The notes under the pieces: model-generated
Told to the model about the DNA's origin: nothing
Database searches by the model: none
The model's input: the letters and a program-made list of their open reading frames with translations, nothing else
Program-made: the position numbers and the translations under genes
Part shown: piece by piece, positions 34,820-43,090 of the stretch
How positions within the stretch are numbered: the first letter of the stretch is position 1
Layout: every line of letters starts with the position of its first letter
Assembly (NCBI RefSeq): GCF_010119545.1
Contig: NZ_JAAEAA010000011.1
Span: 1 to 64,000 of the forward strand
Source: Pontibacter fetidus
GTDB lineage: Bacteria; Bacteroidota; Bacteroidia; Cytophagales; Hymenobacteraceae
Direction of reading: 5' to 3'
DNA: 64,000 bases

Positions 34820-36382
34820 ATGCAAAGATATACGATTTTATGGGCCGATGACGAGATCGACCTGCTCAAACCCCATATTCTGTTCCTGGAAGACAAAGGT
34901 TACGACATTACACCGGTAAACAGTGGCACCGACGCCATCGACAAAGTACAGGAACAGCCTTACGATGTGGTTTTTCTGGATGAGAACATGCCTGGTATCA
35001 GTGGCCTGGAAACGCTGAACGAGATCAAAACCATACGCCCGGCCATGCCTGTGATCATGATCACGAAAAGCGAGGAAGAGCATATTATGGAAGAAGCTAT
35101 CGGTGCAAAAATTACTGATTACCTTATAAAGCCGCTTAACCCGAACCAGATCCTGCTTTCTGTTAAAAAGGCCTTGGAAAAAACACGGCTTGTATCGGAG
35201 AGGACAAACCAAAGTTACCAACGCGATTTCCGCCAGTTGGGTATGGCCTTTGGCGAGCGATTGAGCCCGGGTGAGTGGGCTGATATCTATAAAAAGCTGA
35301 CATACTGGGAACTGGAAATAGACGAGACCGAGAACAAAAGTATGGCCGATGTGATAAACATGCAGAAGGACGAGGCAAACTCCAACTTCGCTAAGTTTAT
35401 CATGGATAACTATGAAGATTGGATTAATAAGGAAAGTGATGATGCTCCTTTAATGTCTCACCAGATATTTAAGGAACGCGTTTTCCCGATGATGAAGGAG
35501 TCGGACAGGCCGGTTTATTTTGTGCTGATCGATAACCTGCGCTACGACCAATGGAAAGTGCTGGAGCCGATTATTAATGATTACTTTACCGTTGATTCGG
35601 AGGAAATGTATTATTCTATACTTCCGACCACAACGGCTTACGCCCGTAATGCTATTTTCTCGGGGATGATGCCAAACGATATCGCTAAAAAATACCCGAA
35701 CCTATGGGTAAGCGACGACGAAGACGAAGGCAAAAACCTGAACGAGCCCGAGTTTCTGGACATACAGTTTCAGCAAAACCGCGTTACCGACAAGCATAGT
35801 TACCATAAAATTACCAACGTAGCCGCCGGCAAAGACCTGCTCAGCAAATTCAGTAACCTCGATAATAATAAGCTGAATGTTATAGTTTACAACTTCGTGG
35901 ATATGCTGTCGCATGCCCGCACCGACAGTAACATGGTGCGCGAACTTGCTCCAGACGAATCGGCTTACCGTTCTATTACTAAGTCGTGGTTCCTGCATTC
36001 GCCGCTATTCGATACGCTGAAGATGATCGCAGAGAAAAAAGGCCGCCTGATCATCACCACCGACCACGGAACTATAAGAGTGAAACGACCTTTCAAGATC
36101 ATCGGCGACCGCCAGACCAATACCAACCTGCGCTACAAACACGGTAAAAACCTGGGATACACGGACAAAGATGTATTTACTGTGCGTAAACCGGAGAGAT
36201 TTTTCTTGCCAAAGGCCAATGTTTCTACTACGTTTGTGTTTGCAATAGAAGATTATTTTTTCGCGTACCCGAACAACTATAACTACTACGTGAACTACTA
36301 CAAAGACACGTTTCAGCATGGTGGGGTATCGCTCGAAGAATGCATTATACCGTTTATAACGCTTACACCTAAAAATGTATAA
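34820..36382 (+). CDS. porX: PorX, response regulator with PglZ domain (type IX secretion regulator)
   Basis: A 520-residue two-domain regulator. The receiver domain (about 1-120) has the acidic pair DD, phospho-acceptor Asp54 in VVFLDENMPG and the conserved lysine in YLIKPLNP. The PglZ domain (about 200-520), an alkaline-phosphatase-like fold, shows DNLRYDQW, TTTAYARNAIFSGMMP and TTDHGTIR, with likely zinc ligands. In Porphyromonas and Flavobacterium, PorX with PorY controls type IX secretion; PorX was shown to act on oligonucleotide substrates. PorY is not in this window. It overlaps tsaE by eight bases. Confidence 0.93.
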   Translation: MQRYTILWADDEIDLLKPHILFLEDKGYDITPVNSGTDAIDKVQEQPYDVVFLDENMPGISGLETLNEIKTIRPAMPVIMITKSEEEHIMEEAIGAKITDYLIKPLNPNQILLSVKKALEKTRLVSERTNQSYQRDFRQLGMAFGERLSPGEWADIYKKLTYWELEIDETENKSMADVINMQKDEANSNFAKFIMDNYEDWINKESDDAPLMSHQIFKERVFPMMKESDRPVYFVLIDNLRYDQWKVLEPIINDYFTVDSEEMYYSILPTTTAYARNAIFSGMMPNDIAKKYPNLWVSDDEDEGKNLNEPEFLDIQFQQNRVTDKHSYHKITNVAAGKDLLSKFSNLDNNKLNVIVYNFVDMLSHARTDSNMVRELAPDESAYRSITKSWFLHSPLFDTLKMIAEKKGRLIITTDHGTIRVKRPFKIIGDRQTNTNLRYKHGKNLGYTDKDVFTVRKPERFFLPKANVSTTFVFAIEDYFFAYPNNYNYYVNYYKDTFQHGGVSLEECIIPFITLTPKNV

Positions 36383-36821
36383 TACCGGAGTAGAGACAGC
36401 TCATTTACAAATGACATCGCTGGCTGACCTGCCTGCAGCAGCGGCAATGCTACTGGAAGCAGCCAGCGAAGAACCTATTATACTTTTTGAAGGCCCGATG
36501 GGTGCTGGTAAAACCACTTTAATAAAGGAATTCTGTCGCCAGATGGGTGTGCAGGAAAATGTAAGCAGCCCTACTTTTGCCTTGGTTAACGAGTACGAAA
36601 CCGAAACCAGGAAACTTATTTACCATTTCGATTTTTATAGGATAAGCGATGAGCGCGAAGCACTGAACATCGGGGCGCTGGAATACTTTGATTCAGGTAA
36701 CATTTGCCTGATCGAGTGGCCTTCTATGATCCCGAATTTGCTGCCAGAGCATTATCTGCTTGTAACGTTACAGCCCGACGCAAACAGCGAGGTGCGTACC
36801 ATGACGATAAATAAGGTGTAA
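36375..36821 (+). CDS. tsaE: tRNA threonylcarbamoyladenosine biosynthesis ATPase TsaE
   Basis: A 148-residue ATPase that works with TsaB and TsaD to make t6A37 in ANN-decoding tRNAs. The P-loop GPMGAGKTTLIKEF (about 40-53), the SSPTFALVNEYET segment and the final ALEYFDSGNICLIEWP follow the family. Start and stop overlap or abut neighbours (porX end, one base to ald), so porX-tsaE-ald appear co-transcribed; this order recurs in Bacteroidota. Confidence 0.94.
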   Translation: MYNTGVETAHLQMTSLADLPAAAAMLLEAASEEPIILFEGPMGAGKTTLIKEFCRQMGVQENVSSPTFALVNEYETETRKLIYHFDFYRISDEREALNIGALEYFDSGNICLIEWPSMIPNLLPEHYLLVTLQPDANSEVRTMTINKV

Positions 36822-36822
36822 T

Positions 36823-38049
36823 ATGACGGAGCGATTCGCCGTAGAAATTGGAAAAATAGCAGCTGCCCAGGCACTTTACCCAAAAGAGTCGATGCTGGCG
36901 GTGGAGGAGCGCCGAAAGAATCTTTTCATCGGTATCCCTAAAGAGTCCTCTTTCCAGGAGAACCGCATTGGCCTAACCCCGGATGCAGTTAAGCAACTGA
37001 CCGACCACGGCCATACCATCTGGATAGAGGCCGGAGCCGGAAGCCCTTCCAAATATTCGGATAACGATTTTTCGGAAGCAGGCGCGAAGGTGGTTTACTC
37101 TACCAAGGAAGTATACGACGCCGACATCATTCTGAAAGTTGCACCTCCGACCTACGACGAAATTGAATACCTGCACCCCGGGCAAACACTTATCTCGGCA
37201 GTCCAATTCGGCAGCCTGACATCAGATTACATCAATGCGCTTCAGCGTAAAAAGATAAATGCTATTTCCTTCGAACTGCTCCGCGATAAATCGGACTCCA
37301 AGCCTGTAGTGCGGGCCATGAGCGAGATTGCCGGTAGCACTGTAATGCTGATCGCAGCCGAATATCTAAGTATAAGCAACGAAGGGCGCGGTATTATACT
37401 TGGCGGTATTACAGGCGTGCCGCCAAGCAAAGTGGTTATACTAGGCGCAGGCACGGTAGCTGAATATGCCGCAAGAGCAGCGTTAGGCTTAGGTGCCGAA
37501 GTAAAAGTTTTTGATAACCACATCTATAAACTGCGCCGCCTGAAGCATAATGTGGGTACACAGTTGTTTACCTCAACTTTAGACAAAACTGTGCTGTACC
37601 ACGAAATAAAGCAGGCTGATGTTGTAATTGGTGCGCTGGTGGCTGAAGACGGGCGAATGCCCTGCATGGTGGAAGAAGCCGTAGTGGCACAAATGAAACC
37701 GGGTTCTGTTATTATTGATGTCTGTATTGACCAGGGAGGTTGTTTCCATACTTCAGAACTTACCTCGCATAGCCGGCCAATTTACCGCAAGTATGATATT
37801 ATTCATTACTGCGTGCCGAATATTCCATCCCGTGTTCCGCGCACAGCCACTTCAGCGCTCAGCAATATCTTTACGCCAATCCTGACCGAAATATCGAAGT
37901 ATGGCGGTGTGAGCGAAGTGCTGTTTACCAACGAACATTACCGCAGTGGAGTTTACATCTATAAAGGCAGCCTTACCAACGCCCAGATCGCCAAAAAATT
38001 TGGTATGCGTTATAAGGAACTGGGCTTAATGATTGCTGTAAGAAATTAA
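36823..38049 (+). CDS. ald: Alanine dehydrogenase
   Basis: NAD-linked enzyme interconverting L-alanine and pyruvate plus ammonia, 408 residues. The substrate domain opens with FIGIPKESSFQENRIGLTPD. The NAD-binding region is VVILGAGTVAEYAARAALGL, followed by the typical GSVIIDVCIDQGGCFHTSEL and VPNIPSRVPRTATSALSN segments. It has an N-terminal extension of about 34 residues before the usual start. It is the last gene of the porX operon, ended by a long palindromic terminator. Confidence 0.93.
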   Translation: MTERFAVEIGKIAAAQALYPKESMLAVEERRKNLFIGIPKESSFQENRIGLTPDAVKQLTDHGHTIWIEAGAGSPSKYSDNDFSEAGAKVVYSTKEVYDADIILKVAPPTYDEIEYLHPGQTLISAVQFGSLTSDYINALQRKKINAISFELLRDKSDSKPVVRAMSEIAGSTVMLIAAEYLSISNEGRGIILGGITGVPPSKVVILGAGTVAEYAARAALGLGAEVKVFDNHIYKLRRLKHNVGTQLFTSTLDKTVLYHEIKQADVVIGALVAEDGRMPCMVEEAVVAQMKPGSVIIDVCIDQGGCFHTSELTSHSRPIYRKYDIIHYCVPNIPSRVPRTATSALSNIFTPILTEISKYGGVSEVLFTNEHYRSGVYIYKGSLTNAQIAKKFGMRYKELGLMIAVRN

Positions 38050-38071
38050 AATTACTTACGAGATTTTAGAA

Positions 38072-38126
38072 TAACTATAAAAAGTAAAAGCCCACTTTTA
38101 AAGTGGGCTTTTACTTTTTATAGTTA
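38072..38126. terminator. Long bidirectional terminator with AACTATA at its base
   Basis: A perfect 27-bp inverted repeat with one central base (TAACTATAAAAAGTAAAAGC... and its complement) lies between the convergent ald and flavin reductase genes. The AACTATAAA and TTTATAGTT words form the outer part of the stem. T tracts occur on both strands. Confidence 0.92.
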
Positions 38127-38132
38127 CTACTT

Positions 38133-39038
38133 CTACATCTGTTCCCGTAGCAATAATACTTTCCAGGCCTCGGTTACCTGATTATCTTCTAAAAGCTTTT
38201 TGCCAAGCAGTTCCAGTTCCTGTGCAAGTATAGCAGGGTCATTTTTATACTTATTTAATGTATACGCAACTATAGGCTCTGCTTTAAAGGCTTCTACTTC
38301 TGTGTGATTAGGTATAGTTTCCGAATTTCCTAGTCGGGCCAGGTTATTACCGGTAAGTATAGCACTGTTGCGGATGTGTTCAGGCAGCATGTCTATACCT
38401 ATACCTTTGTTCTTTACCGGTTTTGGAAGTTCAAAAATGCAGTCGCCGTTAGCGCGCAGATAATAATCACCACCCATACGGGCTACTCCATCTAATTTAT
38501 ACGGGTCAATCCTCCCGTTTTCATTCAGAATGTTTTCGTTGATATGCATCAGCAGCACTTCGCAGATCACGAGGTTACCCGCACCGCCTTCCGGACCTAA
38601 ACTTATTACATCATTTACCTTACATTCGAATGAAACAGGCGCTTCCTGCACGCGCGGCGGTGCAATCAACACAGATGCTTCCGGCGTTAACCCCGATTTT
38701 ACGAATTCGTTTATACCACGGTCATATTCGGTACTGGCCAGCGACATCTGCTCTACAATATTAAAGTTGGCAATGTTGATCACTACTTCCTTTGTAGCCA
38801 TTACATTCTCCAGCGTATGCTTGCTGGTGTTGTCACGTACACGGCGGGCAGGTGAGAAAACCAAAATTGGTGGCTTTGCACTGAATACATTAAAAAAGCT
38901 GAAAGGGCTCAGGTTTACATTACCTTCCAGGTCGGTAGTGCTGGCAAAAGCTATCGGGCGCGGGGCAATAGCTCCAAGCAACAAGGCATGTACTTCAGCA
39001 GTTTTAACGTCCCGTGGGTCTATGGTTTTATAGGCCAT
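38133..39038 (-). CDS. Flavin reductase family protein (FMN-binding split barrel)
   Basis: A 301-residue cytosolic flavoprotein of the flavin reductase-like domain. Typical segments are LLGAIAPRPIAFASTTDLEG, NLSPFSFFNVFSAKPPILVF and later GAGNLVICEVLLMHINENIL. Such proteins reduce FMN with NAD(P)H or bind FMN for an unknown reaction; the extended C-terminus is common in Bacteroidota. The start at 39038 (MAYKTIDPRDVKTAEVH) matches the family; 15 earlier in-frame codons are not needed, and a promoter overlaps their upstream end. Confidence 0.88.
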   Translation of the reverse strand: MAYKTIDPRDVKTAEVHALLLGAIAPRPIAFASTTDLEGNVNLSPFSFFNVFSAKPPILVFSPARRVRDNTSKHTLENVMATKEVVINIANFNIVEQMSLASTEYDRGINEFVKSGLTPEASVLIAPPRVQEAPVSFECKVNDVISLGPEGGAGNLVICEVLLMHINENILNENGRIDPYKLDGVARMGGDYYLRANGDCIFELPKPVKNKGIGIDMLPEHIRNSAILTGNNLARLGNSETIPNHTEVEAFKAEPIVAYTLNKYKNDPAILAQELELLGKKLLEDNQVTEAWKVLLLREQM

Positions 39039-39080
39039 GAAATAACTATAGTTTATGATGTAGTGCCGTGTGGCTTGATT

Positions 39081-39111
39081 CAAATATACGGCGAATGGTG
39101 TCAGCGGGCAA
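39081..39111 (-). promoter_or_regulatory. Promoter candidate for the flavin reductase gene
   Basis: On the minus strand, TTG (39111-39109), a 20-base spacer and TATATTTG (39088-39081) fit the Bacteroidota promoter consensus, 43 bases before the start at 39038. Confidence 0.52.
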
Positions 39112-39185
39112 AAGTATGTAGTGGCTAATTATAGTTTAAGTCAGGTTGGGCTTAATTTAAACATTAACTATCTTCGGAATAACTA

Positions 39186-39193
39186 TAGCTTTG
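39186..39193 (+). promoter_or_regulatory. Possible -7 box TAGCTTTG, overlapping an AACTATAG motif
   Basis: The sequence AACTATAGCTTTG at 39181-39193 contains TAGCTTTG, which fits TAnnTTTG. It is 64 bases before the sugar transferase start. No -33 TTG was found at the usual distance, so the call is weak. Confidence 0.3.
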
Positions 39194-39256
39194 CCATTAA
39201 TCTATAGTATAAACTTATAGTTGGTAAAGCAGGCTTTATAGCTAGAAGTAGAGCAT

Positions 39257-39880
39257 ATGTATAAAAAGTATATAAAGCAGACACTGGATTTTGTGCTGGC
39301 ATTGGTAGCATTGGTTTTGCTGTTGCCTGTGTTTGTAACACTCACCTTGCTGCTTTTGGTAACGTACCGTACTAACCCATTCTTCGTGCAGGCCCGGCCC
39401 GGTAAAGATGGTAAGACGTTTCGGCTTGTAAAGTTCAGAACAATGCAGAACCAACGCGCTGAAGCCAGTGAATCTTCACTGACAGATGCCCAGCGTGTAA
39501 CTACTATCGGAAAATTTATCCGCAATACTTCTCTGGATGAGTTGCCTCAGTTGCTGAATGTTTTGAAGGGTGAGATGAGCCTTATTGGCCCCCGACCGTT
39601 ACTACCGGAATATCTCCCTTTATATAACCAAATTCAGCGCAGACGGCACGAAGTAAAGCCCGGTATAACTGGCTGGGCGCAGGTAAACGGCAGGAATGCT
39701 ATTAGTTGGCAGGAAAAGTTTACCTATGATGTGTGGTATGTTAATAACATGTCATTTTTGCTTGACCTCAAGATTTTACTCCTAACTATAAGGAAAGTGT
39801 TAACTGCAAACGAAATAACTATAAACGGGCCTGAGCCTTTGCAAAAGTTTAAAGGTAACCCAGAAATATCGCATGAATAA
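39257..39880 (+). CDS. Bacterial sugar transferase (PglC-like phosphoglycosyl transferase)
   Basis: Monotopic membrane enzyme of 207 residues that transfers a sugar-phosphate from a UDP-sugar to undecaprenyl phosphate. One N-terminal re-entrant hydrophobic helix (FVLALVALVLLLPVFVTLTL) is followed by the catalytic core: FRLVKFRTM, TSLDELPQLLNVLKGEMSLI with the Asp-Glu pair, GPRPLLPEY and PGITGWAQVNGRN. The short form resembles PglC of N-glycan and capsule systems. It overlaps the PglD-like gene by eight bases; both look more AT-rich than nearby housekeeping genes. Confidence 0.92.
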   Translation: MYKKYIKQTLDFVLALVALVLLLPVFVTLTLLLLVTYRTNPFFVQARPGKDGKTFRLVKFRTMQNQRAEASESSLTDAQRVTTIGKFIRNTSLDELPQLLNVLKGEMSLIGPRPLLPEYLPLYNQIQRRRHEVKPGITGWAQVNGRNAISWQEKFTYDVWYVNNMSFLLDLKILLLTIRKVLTANEITINGPEPLQKFKGNPEISHE

Positions 39881-40517
39881 AATAGCCATTTTCGGGGCCG
39901 GAGGCTTAGGTAGAGAAGTTGCCATGCTTATAGAGCAGATAAACTCCAAAAAATTAACCTGGGATTTGATAGGCTTCTTTGATGATGGCCTGGCAACAGG
40001 CGATGAAGTTTTTGGCTATAAAGTAATTGGAAATGCTGATGATCTGAAAAAGCACAAAAGCGCTCTAAGTGTAGTTTTTGCCATCGGTGAACCTACCATT
40101 AAACAGAGAATAATTTCTGTAATACATAATCCTAATCTAAATTATCCGGTCCTTATTCATCCGGGGGCTGTACTTGGTAAAGATGTTGTGATCGGGGAAG
40201 GCACCATTATAATGGCTGGCAACATCATTACCGTAAATGTGAAAATTGGTAAACATGTTTTACTGAGTAGCGCATGCACGGTTGGGCATGACGTAACTTT
40301 AGGTGCTTGTACTGCTGTAATGCCGGGGGCAAATATTTCAGGCAATGTTGAAATTGGCCAATGTGTTTATCTGGGCGTAGGAGCTAAAACGATTCAGCAA
40401 GTTAAGATAGGTACAAATGCTATAGTTGGTGCCGGAGCAGTAGTTATAAATAGTATACCACCAGACTGCACTGCTGTTGGAGTTCCAGCTAAAGTGATTA
40501 AGAAAAATAACCAGTAA
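39873..40517 (+). CDS. PglD/NeuD-like acetyltransferase
   Basis: A 214-residue two-domain acetyltransferase: an N-terminal nucleotide-sugar domain (KIAIFGAGGLGREVAMLIEQ) and a left-handed beta-helix (about 90-214) with the catalytic histidine region SSACTVGHDVTLGACTAVMP. PglD acetylates a UDP-4-amino sugar to make UDP-di-N-acetylbacillosamine, and the adjoining PglC-like gene fits such a role. The 4-aminotransferase (PglE) and dehydratase (PglF) are not next to it, so the pathway may be split elsewhere. Stop TAA is followed by CTATAA. Confidence 0.88.
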   Translation: MNKIAIFGAGGLGREVAMLIEQINSKKLTWDLIGFFDDGLATGDEVFGYKVIGNADDLKKHKSALSVVFAIGEPTIKQRIISVIHNPNLNYPVLIHPGAVLGKDVVIGEGTIIMAGNIITVNVKIGKHVLLSSACTVGHDVTLGACTAVMPGANISGNVEIGQCVYLGVGAKTIQQVKIGTNAIVGAGAVVINSIPPDCTAVGVPAKVIKKNNQ

Positions 40518-40567
40518 CTATAAACTATAAAACCACCGGTTTAGCAGTGGTTTTATAGTTTATAGTT
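40516..40567. terminator. Palindrome built from doubled AACTATA motifs
   Basis: AACTATAAACTATAAAACC plus AC pairs with GTGGTTTTATAGTTTATAGT plus T (21 bp each) around a ten-base loop, between the convergent PglD-like and fumarylacetoacetase genes. It probably serves as a bidirectional terminator. Confidence 0.8.
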
Positions 40568-40584
40568 CTAATCAGAATCGTCAT

Positions 40585-41856
40585 TTAAAGGGCTGGCAAT
40601 ACCTTTCCGTTCACTTCCCCAAATCCGATACGGATACCATTTTTTTCGCCGTAGCCGCGCATAATTACGGTGTCGTAGTCGTTTATAAATTTGCGTTCGG
40701 TGCCGTCAGCTAGTTTTATAGGTTGCGTGCCGCGCCAGGTCAGTTCCAGCATCGAGCCAAAAGAACCTTTCTCGGGGCCGCTTATAGTTCCGGATGCGTA
40801 CATGTCGCCTATCTGCAGGTTACAGCCGTTACTGCTCTGGTGGGCCAGCTGCTGGTTCATGTTCCAGTACATGTATTTATAGTTGGAGTGGCAGATGCTG
40901 CTTTCCTGCCCGTTTTCGGGCTTAATCAGCACTTCCAGGTTAATATCGTAGTTATGGTTGCCTGTAAACTCAAGGTAGGGCAATGGTTTTGGGTCCTGCA
41001 CAGGGCCTTTTACTTTAAAGGGCTCCAGGGCATCCAGGGTAACTACCCACGGCGAAATAGAAGAAGCAAAGCTTTTTGCCAGGAACGGACCCAGTGGTAC
41101 ATATTCCCAGGTCTGCATATCTCTGGCCGACCAGTCGTTGAACAGCACCAGTCCGAAAATATAGTTGTCGGCTTCGTTTGGAGTTATGCTTTCGCCCAGT
41201 TTGGTTTCTTTGCCGGTAATAAACGCTACTTCCAGCTCAAAATCGAGTAGGCGGGTAGGACCGAACGTTGGTAATTCGGCATCAGGCGCTTTGGTCTGGC
41301 CATTTGGCCTGCGGATGTCGGTTCCTGAAACAACTATAGATGATGCCCGTCCATGATACCCGATCGGAATGTGTTTCCAGTTGGGTAGAAGGGCATTTTT
41401 AGGGTCGCGGAACATGGTGCCAACGTTGGTGGCGTGTTCTATACTGGAATAAAAATCGGTATAGTTACCTACTTTTACTGGCATCAGCATGTGGGCATCA
41501 CTTTGCTTTACCAGGCATTGATCAATCAGCTTGCTGTTGCCGCTAATTTCGGTGTTATCGTTGCGCAACAAAGCAGATACCCGATTTCTGACAGCACGCC
41601 AGGTTGGCTTACCCAATGCAATAAAATCGTTCAGATACGGCCTGTGAAATATATTCGGATCAATGTCGATCAGCTCAAAAAAGTTAAGCCTGCCAACTTC
41701 CAACAGGTCAAGTATGTATTCGCCTATGGCAACACCAACGCGCGGGTCTCTGTCGTCGGTCTCAAAAACACCAAATGGGAGGTTTTGTATCGGGAAATCG
41801 CTGTTCGGCGCAATTTCTATCCAGGAATGCAGGGCTGGGTCGTTGGCTTTTAACAT
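40585..41856 (-). CDS. fahA: Fumarylacetoacetase
   Basis: Last enzyme of tyrosine catabolism, hydrolysing 4-fumarylacetoacetate to fumarate and acetoacetate; 423 residues. Visible family segments are NYTDFYSSIEHATNVGTMFR, IPIGYHGRASSIVVSGTDIR (active-site region), LLDFELEVAFITGKE (metal ligands) and LFNDWSARDMQTWEYVPLGP. Other tyrosine degradation genes are not adjacent. The ATG at 41856 (MLKANDPALHSWIEIA) is the usual start; nine earlier in-frame codons are probably not translated. A TATATTTG -7 match lies at 41881-41888 on the minus strand. Confidence 0.94.
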   Translation of the reverse strand: MLKANDPALHSWIEIAPNSDFPIQNLPFGVFETDDRDPRVGVAIGEYILDLLEVGRLNFFELIDIDPNIFHRPYLNDFIALGKPTWRAVRNRVSALLRNDNTEISGNSKLIDQCLVKQSDAHMLMPVKVGNYTDFYSSIEHATNVGTMFRDPKNALLPNWKHIPIGYHGRASSIVVSGTDIRRPNGQTKAPDAELPTFGPTRLLDFELEVAFITGKETKLGESITPNEADNYIFGLVLFNDWSARDMQTWEYVPLGPFLAKSFASSISPWVVTLDALEPFKVKGPVQDPKPLPYLEFTGNHNYDINLEVLIKPENGQESSICHSNYKYMYWNMNQQLAHQSSNGCNLQIGDMYASGTISGPEKGSFGSMLELTWRGTQPIKLADGTERKFINDYDTVIMRGYGEKNGIRIGFGEVNGKVLPAL

Positions 41857-42009
41857 AGTGCTGTGTTGAAAGAATATAGGCAAATATAGTTATTTTGATA
41901 CGGAAGGGAAAGGCGATTGTTAATTGTTGGTTGCCGAAAGCTGATTTATAGTTGGTGTAGTTTTTTGGGGTTTCTTGATAGCCGCAGGATCTCTTATGTT
42001 TCTTACAGC

Positions 42010-42670
42010 TCTTCTCTCGTCATTTCGAACAAAGTGATAAACTAGGTTTTAACGAAAGACCTAGCAGCGTGCGCAGTTCCTGCTAGCGTCTGGGCTATTG
42101 TCAACTGCTTCTCCATCGTCATCCTGAGCGCAGCCAAAGCATCTTATATGTCCTATAGTTGAAGTTACTTCCCTTCCGAACCAAGCCTTTTCTTTCAAAA
42201 ACTTCTATTCCTGGGAGCTTTATGAGCCTATCGTTTCAATTAGGCTTTGGTGCCCTCACGGCCGGGAGGCCCCGTCTTTGGGCATCGCGCTGCTGCCTTC
42301 TTGCTATCCTCGTTCCTCGGATTGGCTACGCCACCGCAACAAGTCAAAGGCGCTCAACCCAAAGACTGCGATCTTTCATCTATTTACCGCTATCTCTAGT
42401 TTAAACTTGCTCGCTTCGAGATTGATCGTGGTTATAGTTCCGTAGGGACAGGTAAACCTGTCTTGCTCGTGGACTGTAACTATGATACTATAGCTAATAA
42501 ACTGGCTAAGGCAGAAGAAATTCCCCGCCTTAGCTAAGGAGGGGTTAGGGGTGGTTGGACTACAGTAACTATAAAACTATAGCCAGCGCTACTACCAAGC
42601 CTGTCCCTTGTGGGCCTATTGAGTCAGGAGATTCAACCCTAAAATTAGTCACGAGTAAGGAAACTCGAGC
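42010..42670 (-). repeat. Composite intergenic repeat, copy C (inverted)
   Basis: The 958-base gap 41857-42814 has no credible gene. On the minus strand, in the same order as copies A and B: family-P hairpin 42562-42519; H hairpin (GACAGGTTTACCTGTC, about 42463-42448); E box (TCGAAGCGAGCAAG, about 42421-42408); core about 42367-42249; tail with a Q half site near 42150-42117; then an R hairpin (CTAGCAG/CTGCTAG, 42061-42086) and another Q half site near 42017. A family-S fragment (CGAGTAAGGAAACTCG) lies at 42647-42662. Confidence 0.85.
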
Positions 42671-42750
42671 CAGCAGCAGAATGGTTAACCATAAAACTAC
42701 AGCCACCAAACTAATTCTGTAAAATCAGATAAATCCCCTTCATCACTGGT

Positions 42751-42790
42751 AAAAAAGAAACAACCCTGACTTCCGAAGAGATCAGGGTTG
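42751..42790 (-). terminator. Terminator after the nifU-like gene
   Basis: On the minus strand, CAACCCTGA and TCAGGGTTG pair around a 12-base loop, followed by TTTCTTTTTT. Confidence 0.85.
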
Positions 42791-42814
42791 CTCAAAGTAT
42801 AAACAACGGTAGTT

Positions 42815-43084
42815 TTAGCCGTTAATAGGAGTCAGGTTAATGGCTTCTACGGCCTTTATTTCAGGAATGGCTCTTAACACAGATTGCTCTACACCGGCTT
42901 TCAGCGTCATGGTAGACATAGGGCAGGAGCCGCAGGCACCAAGCAGTTCCAGCTTCAGCACCATATCGTCGGTTACTTCCAGCACTTTCACGTTGCCACC
43001 ATCTGCCTCCAGGTACGGCCTGATCTGGTCCAGCGCACCCTCTATACGGTTCAGGAAATCTTGATCTATGTTACTAGCTGCCAT
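42815..43084 (-). CDS. NifU C-terminal domain Fe-S scaffold protein
   Basis: An 89-residue protein corresponding to the NifU C-terminal (Nfu) domain. The cluster-binding pair is Cys51 and Cys54 in LLGACGSCPMSTMTLKAGVE, preceded by IRPYLEADGGNVKVLEV. It can carry a [4Fe-4S] cluster for transfer to target enzymes. It lies six bases after the Mrp-family gene on the same strand, a pairing that supports a joint role in Fe-S cluster delivery. Confidence 0.93.
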   Translation of the reverse strand: MAASNIDQDFLNRIEGALDQIRPYLEADGGNVKVLEVTDDMVLKLELLGACGSCPMSTMTLKAGVEQSVLRAIPEIKAVEAINLTPING

Positions 43085-43090
43085 ATTTTG

